A program made the translations under genes and the position numbers. A stretch of DNA of 64,000 nucleotides from Halobacterium noricense (GTDB taxonomy: Archaea; Halobacteriota; Halobacteria; Halobacteriales; Halobacteriaceae). This document shows, piece by piece, positions 25,891 to 38,044 of this stretch (positions within the stretch are counted from its first letter, which is position 1; every line of letters begins with the position of its first letter). Location: positions 1 through 64,000 of the forward strand of contig NZ_CP089468.1 of the NCBI RefSeq assembly GCF_021233435.1, written 5' to 3'. The notes under the pieces are model-generated. The model did no database searches. It saw only the letters and a list, made by a program, of their open reading frames with translations, and had not been told where the DNA came from.

Positions 25891-26045
25891 GTACTGAAGT
25901 AATATAGCCCGAAAAGAATATGCATGGCAGTTACGGCAACGCTTGCCCAGGCGAGGACGGTCGACGGTTCGGCCGGCCAACGCGACAACTCAGGCCCCGT
26001 AGCCGATTCCGGCGCGTTCTTGACGGCGCGTACGCAAGCACGGGT

Positions 26046-29482
<3,437 letters not shown>

Positions 29483-29539
29483 GCATCCTCGGGCTACCGC
29501 GCCCAAACCAATACGTGTCGTCGCGTGCAGCACTGTGCT

Positions 29540-29953
29540 ATGTCCGATCCCTCCCAGCTCGCGTCGCGGCGCGCAGTACTCGCGGCCGGTGTGGCATCGT
29601 TGGCGTCGGTCGCGGGTTGTAGCGCGCTCCCGTCGCGGTCTGCGACACTCGACGTGACCTTGTTCAACCACACGGACAGCCCGTACACGGTCGAACTGAG
29701 CCTGTTCCGCGTGGGGAAGGACCTGTCGCGGAGCGACGCGAGAGCCGACTCCGAGTCCATCGACGTCGAACCGCAGGGTGAAACACGGCGCGAGGACGTC
29801 GCAGTCGCTCGGCAGTACGTCGTCCAGTACGAGGTGTACGAGAACAACCGGGACCCGACCGACGAGGACCACGTGCACTTCTACCCGAGCGACGACGGAG
29901 ACGACGCGCTCGCGTTCGACGTCCACGCACCGGGCGTGCTGACTCGCCGGTGA
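29540..29953 (+). CDS. Tat-exported lipoprotein of unknown function
   Basis: A 137-residue protein with a twin-arginine signal and lipobox (ASRRAVLAAGVASLASVAGC). It should be exported folded and anchored by lipid at Cys. The mature part (about 110 residues) has a beta-rich look (LDVTLFNHTDSPYTVELSL) and an acidic tail. No family is recognised. ATG 29540 was chosen because it places the RR motif near the N-terminus. Confidence 0.7.
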   Translation: MSDPSQLASRRAVLAAGVASLASVAGCSALPSRSATLDVTLFNHTDSPYTVELSLFRVGKDLSRSDARADSESIDVEPQGETRREDVAVARQYVVQYEVYENNRDPTDEDHVHFYPSDDGDDALAFDVHAPGVLTRR

Positions 29954-30072
29954 CGACCGCTCGAACGAGGACGTTGCTGATGTCACTCGGTGTGTGAAGA
30001 ATTCGCCGTTCGGCCGCGTCGCTACGCGACGAAAGAGCGGGAAAATACCGCCGTTAGTTCAGCAATCCGGAG

Positions 30073-30141
30073 TTACGCGCGGACGACGTTCGTCGCACGG
30101 GGACCCTTGGGAGCCTGCTCGATGTCGAATTCGATGCTCGT
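30073..30141 (-). pseudogene. 3' remnant of a CspA-type cold-shock gene
   Basis: These bases encode TSIEFDIEQAPKGPRATNVVRA and a stop, the C-terminus of haloarchaeal cold-shock proteins (normally about 64 residues). The upstream two thirds, including the RNP1/RNP2 motifs, are absent. In their place is the hairpin array 30161-30268. It lies in the 335-base gap 29954-30288 downstream of pcn. Confidence 0.75.
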
Positions 30142-30160
30142 CCAGCGACCGAGCGTGGTT

Positions 30161-30268
30161 CGAGAGACGCCTGCGGCGTCTCTCGTCACTGAGCGAATCG
30201 AAGATTCGCGAGAGCAGGCGAACGCAAAGCGTTCGCCTGCTCTCGAAAGAGCGCTGTGCGCTCTTTCG
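30161..30268. repeat. Array of four concatenated triloop palindromes
   Basis: Four perfect hairpins with three-base loops lie in line: 30161-30171/30175-30185 (11 bp, loop tgc), 30193-30199/30203-30209 (7 bp, gaa), 30209-30225/30229-30245 (17 bp, aaa) and 30244-30254/30258-30268 (11 bp, tgt). The last three share terminal bases. The array sits between pcn and the truncated cold-shock gene. Confidence 0.9.
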
Positions 30269-30288
30269 GCGACAGCAAAAAGTGCGAG

Positions 30289-31032
30289 TTAGTCGGACTG
30301 AATCCGCGGCGCGAGCATGTAGGTGACGTGGCCCTGCGCTTCGGCGATGTCGAAGTGAATCTTGACCGGGTACTCGTCGCCGAGTTCGAGTTCGACCTCG
30401 GCGTCTTTCGGGATGGCCTTGTTCATGTCCTTGAGGTAGTCGAGGCTGAACAGGCTGTGGGCGTCGCCCGCTTCGAGGTCGATGAGGTCGTCGCGGGTGA
30501 GTTCGAGGTGGACGTCGTCGGTGTCGCCCTCCGCGTCGACGTAGAACAGTTCGTCGGCGGCGTCGACGCCGAGCGCGATGTGGTCCGAAACCATGTCGGC
30601 GGCGCGGACGGAGCGGTCGATGTCCGCGCCCTCGATGACGACGTTCGCGGAGAGGTCGAGGTCCGGGATGTCGGGTTCCTGGCGGATAGAGTCGGGGTCG
30701 ATGAGCGCGAGCGTGTATTCGAGGCCGTCAATCTGGATGTGGAGCTTGCGGGTCTCCTCGTCGAGTTCGAGTTGGACGAGCTGGTCGGTGTCGGCCATGC
30801 CGGCGATGTCCTCCAGTCGCGAGAGGTTGACGCCGATGATGCCGCCGTCGGCTTCGTAGGATTCGAACGCGGCCGCCCCGAGGTCGAGGTCGACCATGCC
30901 GACGTTCGCGGGGTCGACAGCACGGATGGAGAAGCCGTCTTCGTCGAGGTGGATTTTGCATTCGTCCACCAGCACGCTCACGGAGTCGAGCGTTTCCCGG
31001 AGCGTGTCGGCGCTCACAATCGCCTTGAACAT
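30289..31032 (-). CDS. pcn: DNA polymerase sliding clamp (PCNA)
   Basis: The 247-residue homotrimeric clamp for DNA polymerases, FEN1 and ligase. The start [25 protein letters not shown] is typical, with the family segment [15 protein letters not shown] at about 40-54 and the C-terminal PRIQSD. The surface is acidic, as in halophilic PCNAs. I used ATG 31032; the upstream MRSSLH extension is not family-like. Clamp-loader genes rfcC and rfcS are elsewhere in the window. Confidence 0.95.
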   Translation of the reverse strand: MFKAIVSADTLRETLDSVSVLVDECKIHLDEDGFSIRAVDPANVGMVDLDLGAAAFESYEADGGIIGVNLSRLEDIAGMADTDQLVQLELDEETRKLHIQIDGLEYTLALIDPDSIRQEPDIPDLDLSANVVIEGADIDRSVRAADMVSDHIALGVDAADELFYVDAEGDTDDVHLELTRDDLIDLEAGDAHSLFSLDYLKDMNKAIPKDAEVELELGDEYPVKIHFDIAEAQGHVTYMLAPRIQSD

Positions 31033-31188
31033 ATGCAAACTGCTACGCAATCAGGGACTAAAAAGCCCTCCGTTCCGCGTGCGCGCGGGAATCGCACGAC
31101 TGCGGCGCGGTCGTTGCGAGACGGGCGGTACTCCCGGAATGTGTGGCTCGGGGCGCGCGACGAGCAGCCCGACCGACTCGACTCGTCG

Positions 31189-31213
31189 TTAACCCGGGTT
31201 AATCCGGGTTAAT
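31189..31213. promoter_or_regulatory. Palindrome and repeat between pcn and a lipoprotein gene
   Basis: A perfect 14-base palindrome TTAACCCGGGTTAA (31189-31202) is followed directly by another tccgggttaat copy (31203-31213). It lies between divergent pcn and the DUF4382 lipoprotein gene and looks like a regulator-binding site. The protein that binds it is unknown. Confidence 0.45.
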
Positions 31214-31279
31214 CCGACCGCTGACCGCCTTTACGGCTTAGTCCCTTTAGGTGCGTGTGGCCCGTGGGGTCGAACGCAC

Positions 31280-32587
31280 ATGAAACGCACCGCAGCCAGC
31301 CTCCTCGTGGCCGCGCTCGTGCTGCTCGCCGGATGCGCCGGCGGCATCGCGGGCCCGAACGGGGCACAGACGGCCGACAGCGAGAACGGGACCGTCCAGT
31401 TCTACGTGAGCGACGAACAGAACGCCATCAGCCAGTTCGAGCACCTGAACGTGACGGTGACGAGCGTCGGGTTCGCGCAGACCTCGGCGGCGGACGCGAA
31501 CGCGTCCACGGACGGCGAGGCTGAGACGAACGAAACCACGACGAACACGACTGACGAGGCGGCCGACGAGACGGAAACTGCCGCCGAGAACGAGACTGAG
31601 ACCGAGTCCGAGACGGAGACCGAGTCTGAGGACGACGGCGAGGGCGACGCCGAGTGGGTCGAGCGCAACGTCGGCTCGCAGACTGTGGACCTGACCGAGC
31701 TACAGGGCGCGAACGCGACGTTCCTGGGGAACATGAGCGTCCCCGCGGGCGAGTACGAGAAAGTGTTCGTCCACGTTAGCGACGTCAACGGGACGCTGAA
31801 GACCGGCGAGCAGGTGAACGTGAATCTCCCGAGTCAGAAGCTCCACCTCAACGAGGACTTCACTGTGAACCAGAGCAGTGACGTCGAGTTCGTCTTCGAC
31901 ATCACGGTGTTCGAAGCCGGCAACAGCGGGAAGTACATCCTGAAGCCGGTCGCCAGCGAATCCGGGACCGACGTCCCCATCGAGCGCGTGGACGTCGAGG
32001 GCGAAGCCGAACTCGAAGCCAACTTCGTCGGGAACGTGACCGCCGGCGAGAACGCCACCGTGCAGGTCACGCAGGACGGCGAACCCGTCGAGAACGCGAC
32101 GGTCACCGTGAACGAGGACGTCGTCGTGACGACCGACGCGAACGGGACGGCCTCGGTGAGCGTGCCCGCGGACGCCGAGGAGTTCACGCTCGAAGCCTCG
32201 ACCAGCGAGGACAGCGCGTACGGCGAAGCCGAAGCCGAACTCGAGTTCGAACTCGGCGAGTCAGGGAGTGACGACGGCGACGACAGTGACGCCGAGAACG
32301 AGACCGACAACGAGAACGAGACTGACAGCGAGGCCGAACTCGGCGCGGTCCTCGAGGGCAGTCTCGCGCCCGGCGAGAACGCCACCGTCGTCGTGACCGA
32401 CGGCGAGGGCGACGCCGTCGAGGACGCCGCGGTCGCCGTGGACGGCGAGGTCGTCGGGGAGACGAACGCGGACGGCGAACTGACGTTCGTGGTGCCCGAG
32501 GACGTCAGCGTCGACACCGAGGTGACGGTGACTTCGGATGGCGAGACCATCACGCTGGATTCGGCGACGGCGGCGGCCGCGAACTGA
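31280..32587 (+). CDS. DUF4382-type surface lipoprotein
   Basis: A 435-residue exported protein with signal peptide and lipobox (LLVAALVLLAGC, Cys about 19). The DUF4382-like region (about 37-225, VQFYVSDEQNAISQFEHLNVTVTSV) is interrupted by a long acidic Thr/Glu linker (about 72-122). Two Ig/carboxypeptidase-regulatory-like repeats follow, starting TAGENATVQVTQDGEPVENA and APGENATVVVTDGEGDAVED. Many N-x-S/T sequons suggest N-glycosylation outside the cell. Role unknown, probably cell-surface. Confidence 0.8.
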   Translation: MKRTAASLLVAALVLLAGCAGGIAGPNGAQTADSENGTVQFYVSDEQNAISQFEHLNVTVTSVGFAQTSAADANASTDGEAETNETTTNTTDEAADETETAAENETETESETETESEDDGEGDAEWVERNVGSQTVDLTELQGANATFLGNMSVPAGEYEKVFVHVSDVNGTLKTGEQVNVNLPSQKLHLNEDFTVNQSSDVEFVFDITVFEAGNSGKYILKPVASESGTDVPIERVDVEGEAELEANFVGNVTAGENATVQVTQDGEPVENATVTVNEDVVVTTDANGTASVSVPADAEEFTLEASTSEDSAYGEAEAELEFELGESGSDDGDDSDAENETDNENETDSEAELGAVLEGSLAPGENATVVVTDGEGDAVEDAAVAVDGEVVGETNADGELTFVVPEDVSVDTEVTVTSDGETITLDSATAAAAN

Positions 32588-32701
32588 CGGCCTACCGCTG
32601 CTGACTGCGGGCGACTCTTCTGCGGTTTTTCGCGCCGACGTGCCGTAGCACCCGGAGCGACGTGGTTTTCAGTCCGGCCGCCGTAGTTCTCGTAACTAAC
32701 C

Positions 32702-33478
32702 ATGGGGAACGGGAAAGACCACTACTACAACAAGTCCAAGCAGGAGGGCTATCGGACGCGGGCGGCGTACAAGCTCCAGCAGATCGACGACGAGTTCGAC
32801 GTACTCTTCGGCGGCGCGACGGTCGTCGACCTCGGCGCAGCGCCGGGCGGCTGGCTGCAGGTCGCCGCCGAGGAGACCGGCGCGCGCGGGAAGGTCGTCG
32901 GCGTGGACTTCCAGCGCATCGACGAAATCGAGGACGCCGAGGCTGGCATCCAGACCATCAAGGGCGACATGACCGAGGCGGACACCCGCGAGGACATCGA
33001 GCGCGCCGCGCCGGGCGGCATCGACGTCGTCATCTCGGACATGGCCCCGAACATGACCGGCGAGTACAACCTCGACCACGCGCGCTCCGTGCACCTCGCG
33101 CGGATGGCGCTGGACACCGCCCGCGAGTTACTGAACGACGGCGGGCACTTCGTCGCGAAGGTCTTCGACGGGCAGGACTATCAGGACTACCTCGCGGACG
33201 TCGAGGAGGAGTTCGCGTTTACGCGGACGTACACGCCGGACGCGTCGCGCGACTCCTCTTCGGAGCTGTACGTGGTGGCGAAGAACCGCGTGAACGCGCC
33301 AATCGAGAAAGGCGACACCATCGAGGTCGACATCGTCGACGAGGGCGACGAGGGCGACGGCGTCGCGAAGGCTGACGGCTACACGCTGTTCGTCGCGGAC
33401 GCCAACGAGGGCGAGACTATCGAGGTGGAAGTGACGGACGTGAAGCCGAACTTCGGGTTCGCCGAGCGCCGCGACTAG
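32702..33478 (+). CDS. rlmE: 23S rRNA (uridine-2'-O-)-methyltransferase
   Basis: FtsJ/RrmJ-type methyltransferase, 258 residues. Expected segments: N-terminal GKDHYYNKSKQEGYRTRAAY, the SAM motif DLGAAPGGWLQVA (about 43-55), DMAPN (about 113-117) and the catalytic lysine in HFVAKVFDG. Unlike the bacterial enzyme it has a C-terminal TRAM domain (about 197-258), a known archaeal arrangement that aids RNA binding. It is convergent with and overlaps the next gene by four bases. Confidence 0.92.
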   Translation: MGNGKDHYYNKSKQEGYRTRAAYKLQQIDDEFDVLFGGATVVDLGAAPGGWLQVAAEETGARGKVVGVDFQRIDEIEDAEAGIQTIKGDMTEADTREDIERAAPGGIDVVISDMAPNMTGEYNLDHARSVHLARMALDTARELLNDGGHFVAKVFDGQDYQDYLADVEEEFAFTRTYTPDASRDSSSELYVVAKNRVNAPIEKGDTIEVDIVDEGDEGDGVAKADGYTLFVADANEGETIEVEVTDVKPNFGFAERRD

Positions 33479-34161
33479 CGGTCGGCGAGCAGCCGCCGGA
33501 CGCCGTAGACGAACGGCGTGTCGGCGACCGCAATGCCGAGTTTGAGGACGTACTGCCCGACGATGAGCGCGAGAATCTGGTTCTGTCCGTAGACCGGCCC
33601 GACGCCGAGCACCTGCGGTGCCGCCCAGAACGCGACGGTGACGAAGATGACGGTGTCGATGACCTGGCTGGTGGCCGTGGAGCCGACGTTGCGCAGCCAG
33701 AGGTACGCGCCGTCGGTGCGCCGGCGGATGGCGTGGAACGCGAGCACGTCCCAGTTCTGGCTGATTACGTACGCCAGCAGGCTGCCGGTGACGATGTTCG
33801 CCGACGACCAGAGCACGCCGGCGAACTCCGACTGGCCGACGCCGGAGAACGGCGCGATGGGCGCAACGATTGTGGTGTAGACGAGCGCGAGCATCACGAG
33901 CGTCATCGCGAACCCGACGTTCACGAGCACCTGGGCGGCGCGGCGGCCGTACAGCTCGGAGTAGCAGTCCGACGCGAAGAACGTCAGCGCGTACGCCAGC
34001 GCCGCGCCCGGCATCACCAGCGACGACCCGGTGAACGGCAGCGAGAACGGAATCTGGATCAACAGCAGTTTCGACGCCGTGAGCTGGGCGGTGACGAGTG
34101 CGGTGACGAACAGTCCGACGAGCGCGACCTGCCCGGCGACGAGGCGGTCCTCACTCCGCAT
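33475..34161 (-). CDS. VUT-family queuosine/archaeosine precursor transporter
   Basis: A 228-residue membrane protein with about six spans, of the YhhQ/VUT family, which imports deazapurine precursors. Family segments include TASKLLLIQIPF, GAALAYALTFFASDCYSELYG and SSANIVTGSLLAYVISQNWDV. In an archaeon the precursor would feed archaeosine in tRNA (inference). It is translationally coupled to the upstream ribbon-helix-helix gene, with an 11-base overlap. Confidence 0.88.
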   Translation of the reverse strand: MRSEDRLVAGQVALVGLFVTALVTAQLTASKLLLIQIPFSLPFTGSSLVMPGAALAYALTFFASDCYSELYGRRAAQVLVNVGFAMTLVMLALVYTTIVAPIAPFSGVGQSEFAGVLWSSANIVTGSLLAYVISQNWDVLAFHAIRRRTDGAYLWLRNVGSTATSQVIDTVIFVTVAFWAAPQVLGVGPVYGQNQILALIVGQYVLKLGIAVADTPFVYGVRRLLADR

Positions 34162-34330
34162 CGTCGTCGAGCCTCCCGTGGCGGCCGTCGATTTCGTCGA
34201 GGATGTCGAGGTTCTTCCGGATGGACGCGCGCACGGCGTCGCTGCGGTTCACGAACTTGCCGTCGTCGCCGACGTGGCCGTCGAGGTCCTCCAGGAGCTC
34301 CTCGGGAATCTCGACGCTTATCTTGGGCAT
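34151..34330 (-). CDS. Ribbon-helix-helix (CopG-type) protein
   Basis: A 59-residue protein: MPKISVEIPEELLEDLDGHV, then FVNRSDAVRASIRKNLD. This is the beta strand and two-helix pattern of CopG/MetJ-type DNA-binding dimers, with the NRSDAVRASI signature of archaeal members. It overlaps the VUT transporter start by 11 bases, so they form one operon; it may autoregulate or control the transporter (inference). The AT-rich gap 34331-34355 holds its promoter. Confidence 0.8.
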   Translation of the reverse strand: MPKISVEIPEELLEDLDGHVGDDGKFVNRSDAVRASIRKNLDILDEIDGRHGRLDDDAE

Positions 34331-34355
34331 ACCCCGAGAATATCACGGGAATATC

Positions 34356-36542
34356 TTAAGCCGTTCGTGTCGACGCGGAGCCGCCGCGGCGGCCGCCGAG
34401 AGTCACGATGGCGAGGATGGCGAGCCCGACGAGGTACATGAGCGCGATGGGCAACGCGATGAGCAGCATCGTGTAGAGGCTGTCGGGCGTGACGAGCGCG
34501 CTGAACGCGAACGCAGTGATGACCGGCACGCGCCAGCGCCGCCGCATCGTCTGGTAGGAGACGATGCCGCCGGCGTGGAACAGCACCATCGTCACCGGGA
34601 TGTCGACGAGGATTCCGATGCCCACGGTCAGCAGGAACACCATCCACGCGAACGTGCTGACGGTGAAACTGATTATCATGCCGGCGTCGAGCGCGTCGTA
34701 GACGAGGAACGAGATGGCTTCGGGCGCGACGAACGAGTACCCGAGGTAGCTCCCGACCGCGAGGCCGCCGACGAGTCCGCCGCCCCAGACGGCGATGACG
34801 CGGCGGTCGCCGGTCACCCAGCCGCGGTCCGAGAGCGCGGGCCAGATGTAGTAGATGATGACCGGGAGCGTGCCGATGGCGGCCAACACCACGGAAATCT
34901 TCACTTGGAAGACGAGTGCCTCGACGGGGTGGAGCGTGATGGGCCACTCGCCGCCGGTCGCCAGCGGCCGGACGTCCGCCGGGATGCGCGCGATGAAGTT
35001 GTCCCGGAGCTCCCGGAACCCGCCGTAGTAGAGCCACCCGAAGATGCCGACCATCAGCGCCATGAACGTCCCGACGATGCGGAACGCCCGCGAGCGCAGG
35101 CTGGAGAACACGAACCGGATGTCGTAGTAGTAGCCGCCGATGTCGTCCTCGGTGGTCTCCTCCTCGGTGAACGCGTCCATCATCCCCGCGGCAGTGCTCT
35201 GGACGGTGTCGGACTCTTCCTCGGACGCCTGCTCCGCTTGGACCGCTTCTTCGTCGATGTCGGCGTGAACTTCGTCGAACCGGTCGAGAATCGCCTGCGC
35301 CTTCTCGTCGTCGTCGGCGTCGAGCGCGCGGTTGGCCGTCGAGAGCGCTTCGTCCTCGGTCAGCGACGCGAACGCTTCCGGGGGCGCGGCCCGCACGCCG
35401 GCGGCGTCGAGTTCGTCGAGGTCGATGTCGCCGGGGTTCTCGGGTTGACCGAGACGGGATTGTGCGACCTGCTGGGCGGCGCGGTCGATGGCGACGTACG
35501 TGTAGTACAGCGCCGCCGCGGTGAGGGCAACGACCGCGAACGCCGCGCCGAGCACCAGATAGCCGGTCGCGGGGGCGACGCCGAGTGCGTCGGCGACGGT
35601 CGGCACGCGGACCTGCGACCCGATGAATTCGAGGCCAGCGTTGAACGCCGCGACGCCGCCGTACTGGCCGGTCGCGTAGCCCGCGGCGAACCCGAGCACG
35701 CCGACGCCGAGCACGCGGTTCCAGCGCTCGCGGAACACGCCGCGGACGTCGACGTGCTCGCGGCCGCGCTTCATCGTCACGACGACTTTCGCGCAGTACA
35801 GCGAGAGGCCGTACAGCATGATGAGCGGGGACGCCCACAGAATCTGGGTGAACGGGTCCGGCGGCGAGAAGAACGCGCCGAACGCGAAGATGCCGACGAC
35901 CGCGTACTTCCACTTGTCGCGGAACGTCTCGTAGGGGATGATGCCGGAGTACGAGAACGCCGACACCGCCAGCGGGAGCTGGGCCGCCAGCGCAAAGGAG
36001 AGCGCGAGGAAGAGGATGAACTCCGTCCACTTCACGATGGAGTACTTCGGCGCGAGCCCCGCGCCCACGGCGTTGCTCGCGAGGAAGTCGAACATCAGCG
36101 GGAAGAACAGGAAGTACGCGTACGCGACGCCGGCCGATGCCAGCCCCGCACAGACGAGCGCGACGAGCGCGACGTTGAGCCGGGAGACGGAGACGTCGGG
36201 GATGATTTCGCGCTCCACGAGCGGCTCGCGGGCGTGGTAGAGGAGGACCGGGATGGCGAGCGCAGCCCCCGTGAACAGGCCGATTTTCACCTGCATCAGG
36301 ATGACGTCGAACGGCGTCTGCGCGATGACGTTGGCGGTCTCGACGAGGAGGTCTTCCTCGAGCTTCGGCCAGACGTACAGCCGCATCGCCATGATGCCGC
36401 CGACGAGCCCGACGACGAACGCGATGAAGACGTGCTGGAGCTTCGACTGGGCGGTCCGGAGCATCACACCGAGCGTCTGCCGGCCGGACTCGATGGTGCG
36501 GGCCGTACTGGGGTCTATCGGGCCCGAACCGGAGCTACTCAT
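34356..36542 (-). CDS. tatCt: Double TatC protein (TatCt)
   Basis: Twin-arginine translocase receptor made of two TatC units in one 728-residue chain, a haloarchaeal speciality. The first TatC domain spans about 30-270 and the second about 475-710, joined by extra spans and a long acidic cytoplasmic linker (about 370-460). Conserved TatC segments appear twice (VFQVKISVVLAAIGTLPVIIYY; EAISFLVYDALDAGMIISFT). It is divergent from tatCo. The window's Tat lipoproteins are probable clients. Confidence 0.93.
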   Translation of the reverse strand: MSSSGSGPIDPSTARTIESGRQTLGVMLRTAQSKLQHVFIAFVVGLVGGIMAMRLYVWPKLEEDLLVETANVIAQTPFDVILMQVKIGLFTGAALAIPVLLYHAREPLVEREIIPDVSVSRLNVALVALVCAGLASAGVAYAYFLFFPLMFDFLASNAVGAGLAPKYSIVKWTEFILFLALSFALAAQLPLAVSAFSYSGIIPYETFRDKWKYAVVGIFAFGAFFSPPDPFTQILWASPLIMLYGLSLYCAKVVVTMKRGREHVDVRGVFRERWNRVLGVGVLGFAAGYATGQYGGVAAFNAGLEFIGSQVRVPTVADALGVAPATGYLVLGAAFAVVALTAAALYYTYVAIDRAAQQVAQSRLGQPENPGDIDLDELDAAGVRAAPPEAFASLTEDEALSTANRALDADDDEKAQAILDRFDEVHADIDEEAVQAEQASEEESDTVQSTAAGMMDAFTEEETTEDDIGGYYYDIRFVFSSLRSRAFRIVGTFMALMVGIFGWLYYGGFRELRDNFIARIPADVRPLATGGEWPITLHPVEALVFQVKISVVLAAIGTLPVIIYYIWPALSDRGWVTGDRRVIAVWGGGLVGGLAVGSYLGYSFVAPEAISFLVYDALDAGMIISFTVSTFAWMVFLLTVGIGILVDIPVTMVLFHAGGIVSYQTMRRRWRVPVITAFAFSALVTPDSLYTMLLIALPIALMYLVGLAILAIVTLGGRRGGSASTRTA

Positions 36543-36634
36543 TAAGTCGGGCTAACCCACTCGCAATTATCAATCTTCCCGTCCGCGCCCAAAAGAAAGC
36601 CTATAACGCCCCCGTCGCCAAAGCACGGACACGA

Positions 36635-37795
36635 ATGGCCGAGGAACCGGACGGCGGGCGCGACCGCAACCACGACTGGGAGGGGCTCGCGCCAGCCGTC
36701 CGTCCCGTCGATAGCGCGGACAGCGGGCACAGCGAGTGGGGCGACCTCTCGCCCGCAGTCCGCCGCGTCGACGGCGCTGACGGCTACGCAGGCCCGCGGG
36801 TCACCCGCGACGACGAGTGGTGCGACCTCACGCCCGCCGTCGAACGCGTCGAAACCGACGACGGCGACGAGTGGGACTGGGACGACGACGCCATCGCGGC
36901 CGCGGGCGACAAGAGCGCCGACCCCGCGTCGGGCGGCGAACCCGAACTGCTCGCCGACGACGACCACCAGGCCGACGACCCCGACGAGGACGCCGCGCTC
37001 GACCCGCGCGAGAACTCCGTCGTCGACGCCGAGGAGAACCCGGCACCGCCGGACGACGGTATCGGCTTGGACGCCCCCGAGTCCGACGTCGAAGAGCCGC
37101 TGGCCGTCCACGTCGAGGAGATGGTCAAGCGGCTCGCCATCGTCATCGCCGTCGCCGCGCTCGTCAGCGTCGTCGTCTTCCCGCTCACGGAGGGCCTCAT
37201 CACCACCATCTGGAACTACGTCCTCCCCGGCGGCGAAGCCGTCGACCCCCGCGTCTACCAGCCCCTCGAACTCGTCATCACGCAGGTGAAGGTTGCGAGC
37301 CTCGCGGGCCTCGTCATCGCGTTGCCCGTGTTCGTCTACGAGTCCTACGCGTTCATGCGCCCCGGCCTCTACCGCCACGAGCGCCGCTACTACCTCGCCG
37401 CCGTCCCGACGAGCCTCGTGCTCGCCGTGCTCGGCGTCCTCTTCGCGTACCTGCTCGTGCTCCCGTACACGATGAACTACTTCCAGGGCTACACCGAAGG
37501 GACCGCCGACGTCGCGTTCGCCCTGGGCTCGACGTTCAACCTCATCCTCATGGTGATGGGCTACCTCGCGGTGGTCTTCCAGATTCCGCTGTTCATCATG
37601 CTCGCCATCATGCTCGGCGTCACCACCCGCCAGTGGCTCGAAGACCGCCGCCTCCTCTTCTGGGCGGCGTTCGCCGGCATCTCGTTCACGTTCGGCGCTA
37701 TCGACCCGACCGGCGTGGTCCCCATCATCGTCGCCCTCACGATGATTGCCCTCTTCGAAGGGACGCTCGCGCTGCTGCGGTGGACGGGTAACTAA
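36635..37795 (+). CDS. tatCo: Single TatC protein (TatCo) with acidic N-terminal extension
   Basis: A 386-residue TatC. The six-span TatC domain covers about 155-386 (VEEMVKRLAIVIAV, LELVITQVKVASLAGLVIALPVFVYESYAFMRPGLYRHERRYY split over helices 1-2). The first ~150 residues are soluble and acidic and contain three tandem copies of a W-x-x-L-x-P-A-V-x-x-V unit near residues 15-27, 35-47 and 61-73. Divergent from tatCt with a 92-base gap. Confidence 0.92.
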   Translation: MAEEPDGGRDRNHDWEGLAPAVRPVDSADSGHSEWGDLSPAVRRVDGADGYAGPRVTRDDEWCDLTPAVERVETDDGDEWDWDDDAIAAAGDKSADPASGGEPELLADDDHQADDPDEDAALDPRENSVVDAEENPAPPDDGIGLDAPESDVEEPLAVHVEEMVKRLAIVIAVAALVSVVVFPLTEGLITTIWNYVLPGGEAVDPRVYQPLELVITQVKVASLAGLVIALPVFVYESYAFMRPGLYRHERRYYLAAVPTSLVLAVLGVLFAYLLVLPYTMNYFQGYTEGTADVAFALGSTFNLILMVMGYLAVVFQIPLFIMLAIMLGVTTRQWLEDRRLLFWAAFAGISFTFGAIDPTGVVPIIVALTMIALFEGTLALLRWTGN

Positions 37796-37814
37796 AAGCC
37801 CACTTTTTGCGCTG

Positions 37815-37966
37815 CGGGGGTGCGCCTTCGGCGCACCCCGCTCGGCAAAAACTTGCGGAAAAAGCACTCCTCGCTCCTGCCGCGCCCTGCGGGCGCGTTA
37901 GTCGGTCGTCGGCCTGCGCTCCCTTCGGTCGCGCAGTGAACCGCGAGCGCCATACGGCGCTCGCGG
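37815..37966. repeat. Triloop palindrome array between tatCo and rpiA
   Basis: The 249-base gap holds cgcgccc/gggcgcg (37881-37887 with 37891-37897, loop tgc), ccgcgagcgcc/ggcgctcgcgg (37941-37951 with 37956-37966, loop atac) and a near-perfect stem 37815-37826 with 37830-37840 (loop ttc, one extra G). Same style as the array beside pcn. Some may act as tatCo terminators. Confidence 0.75.
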
Positions 37967-38044
37967 ATGCCGCGCCTCGTCATCCGGTCCGCTGCTCTCG
38001 CCGAGCGCGTGGGTTTTTGGTCGGCGGTCGACCACGCTACGGGT

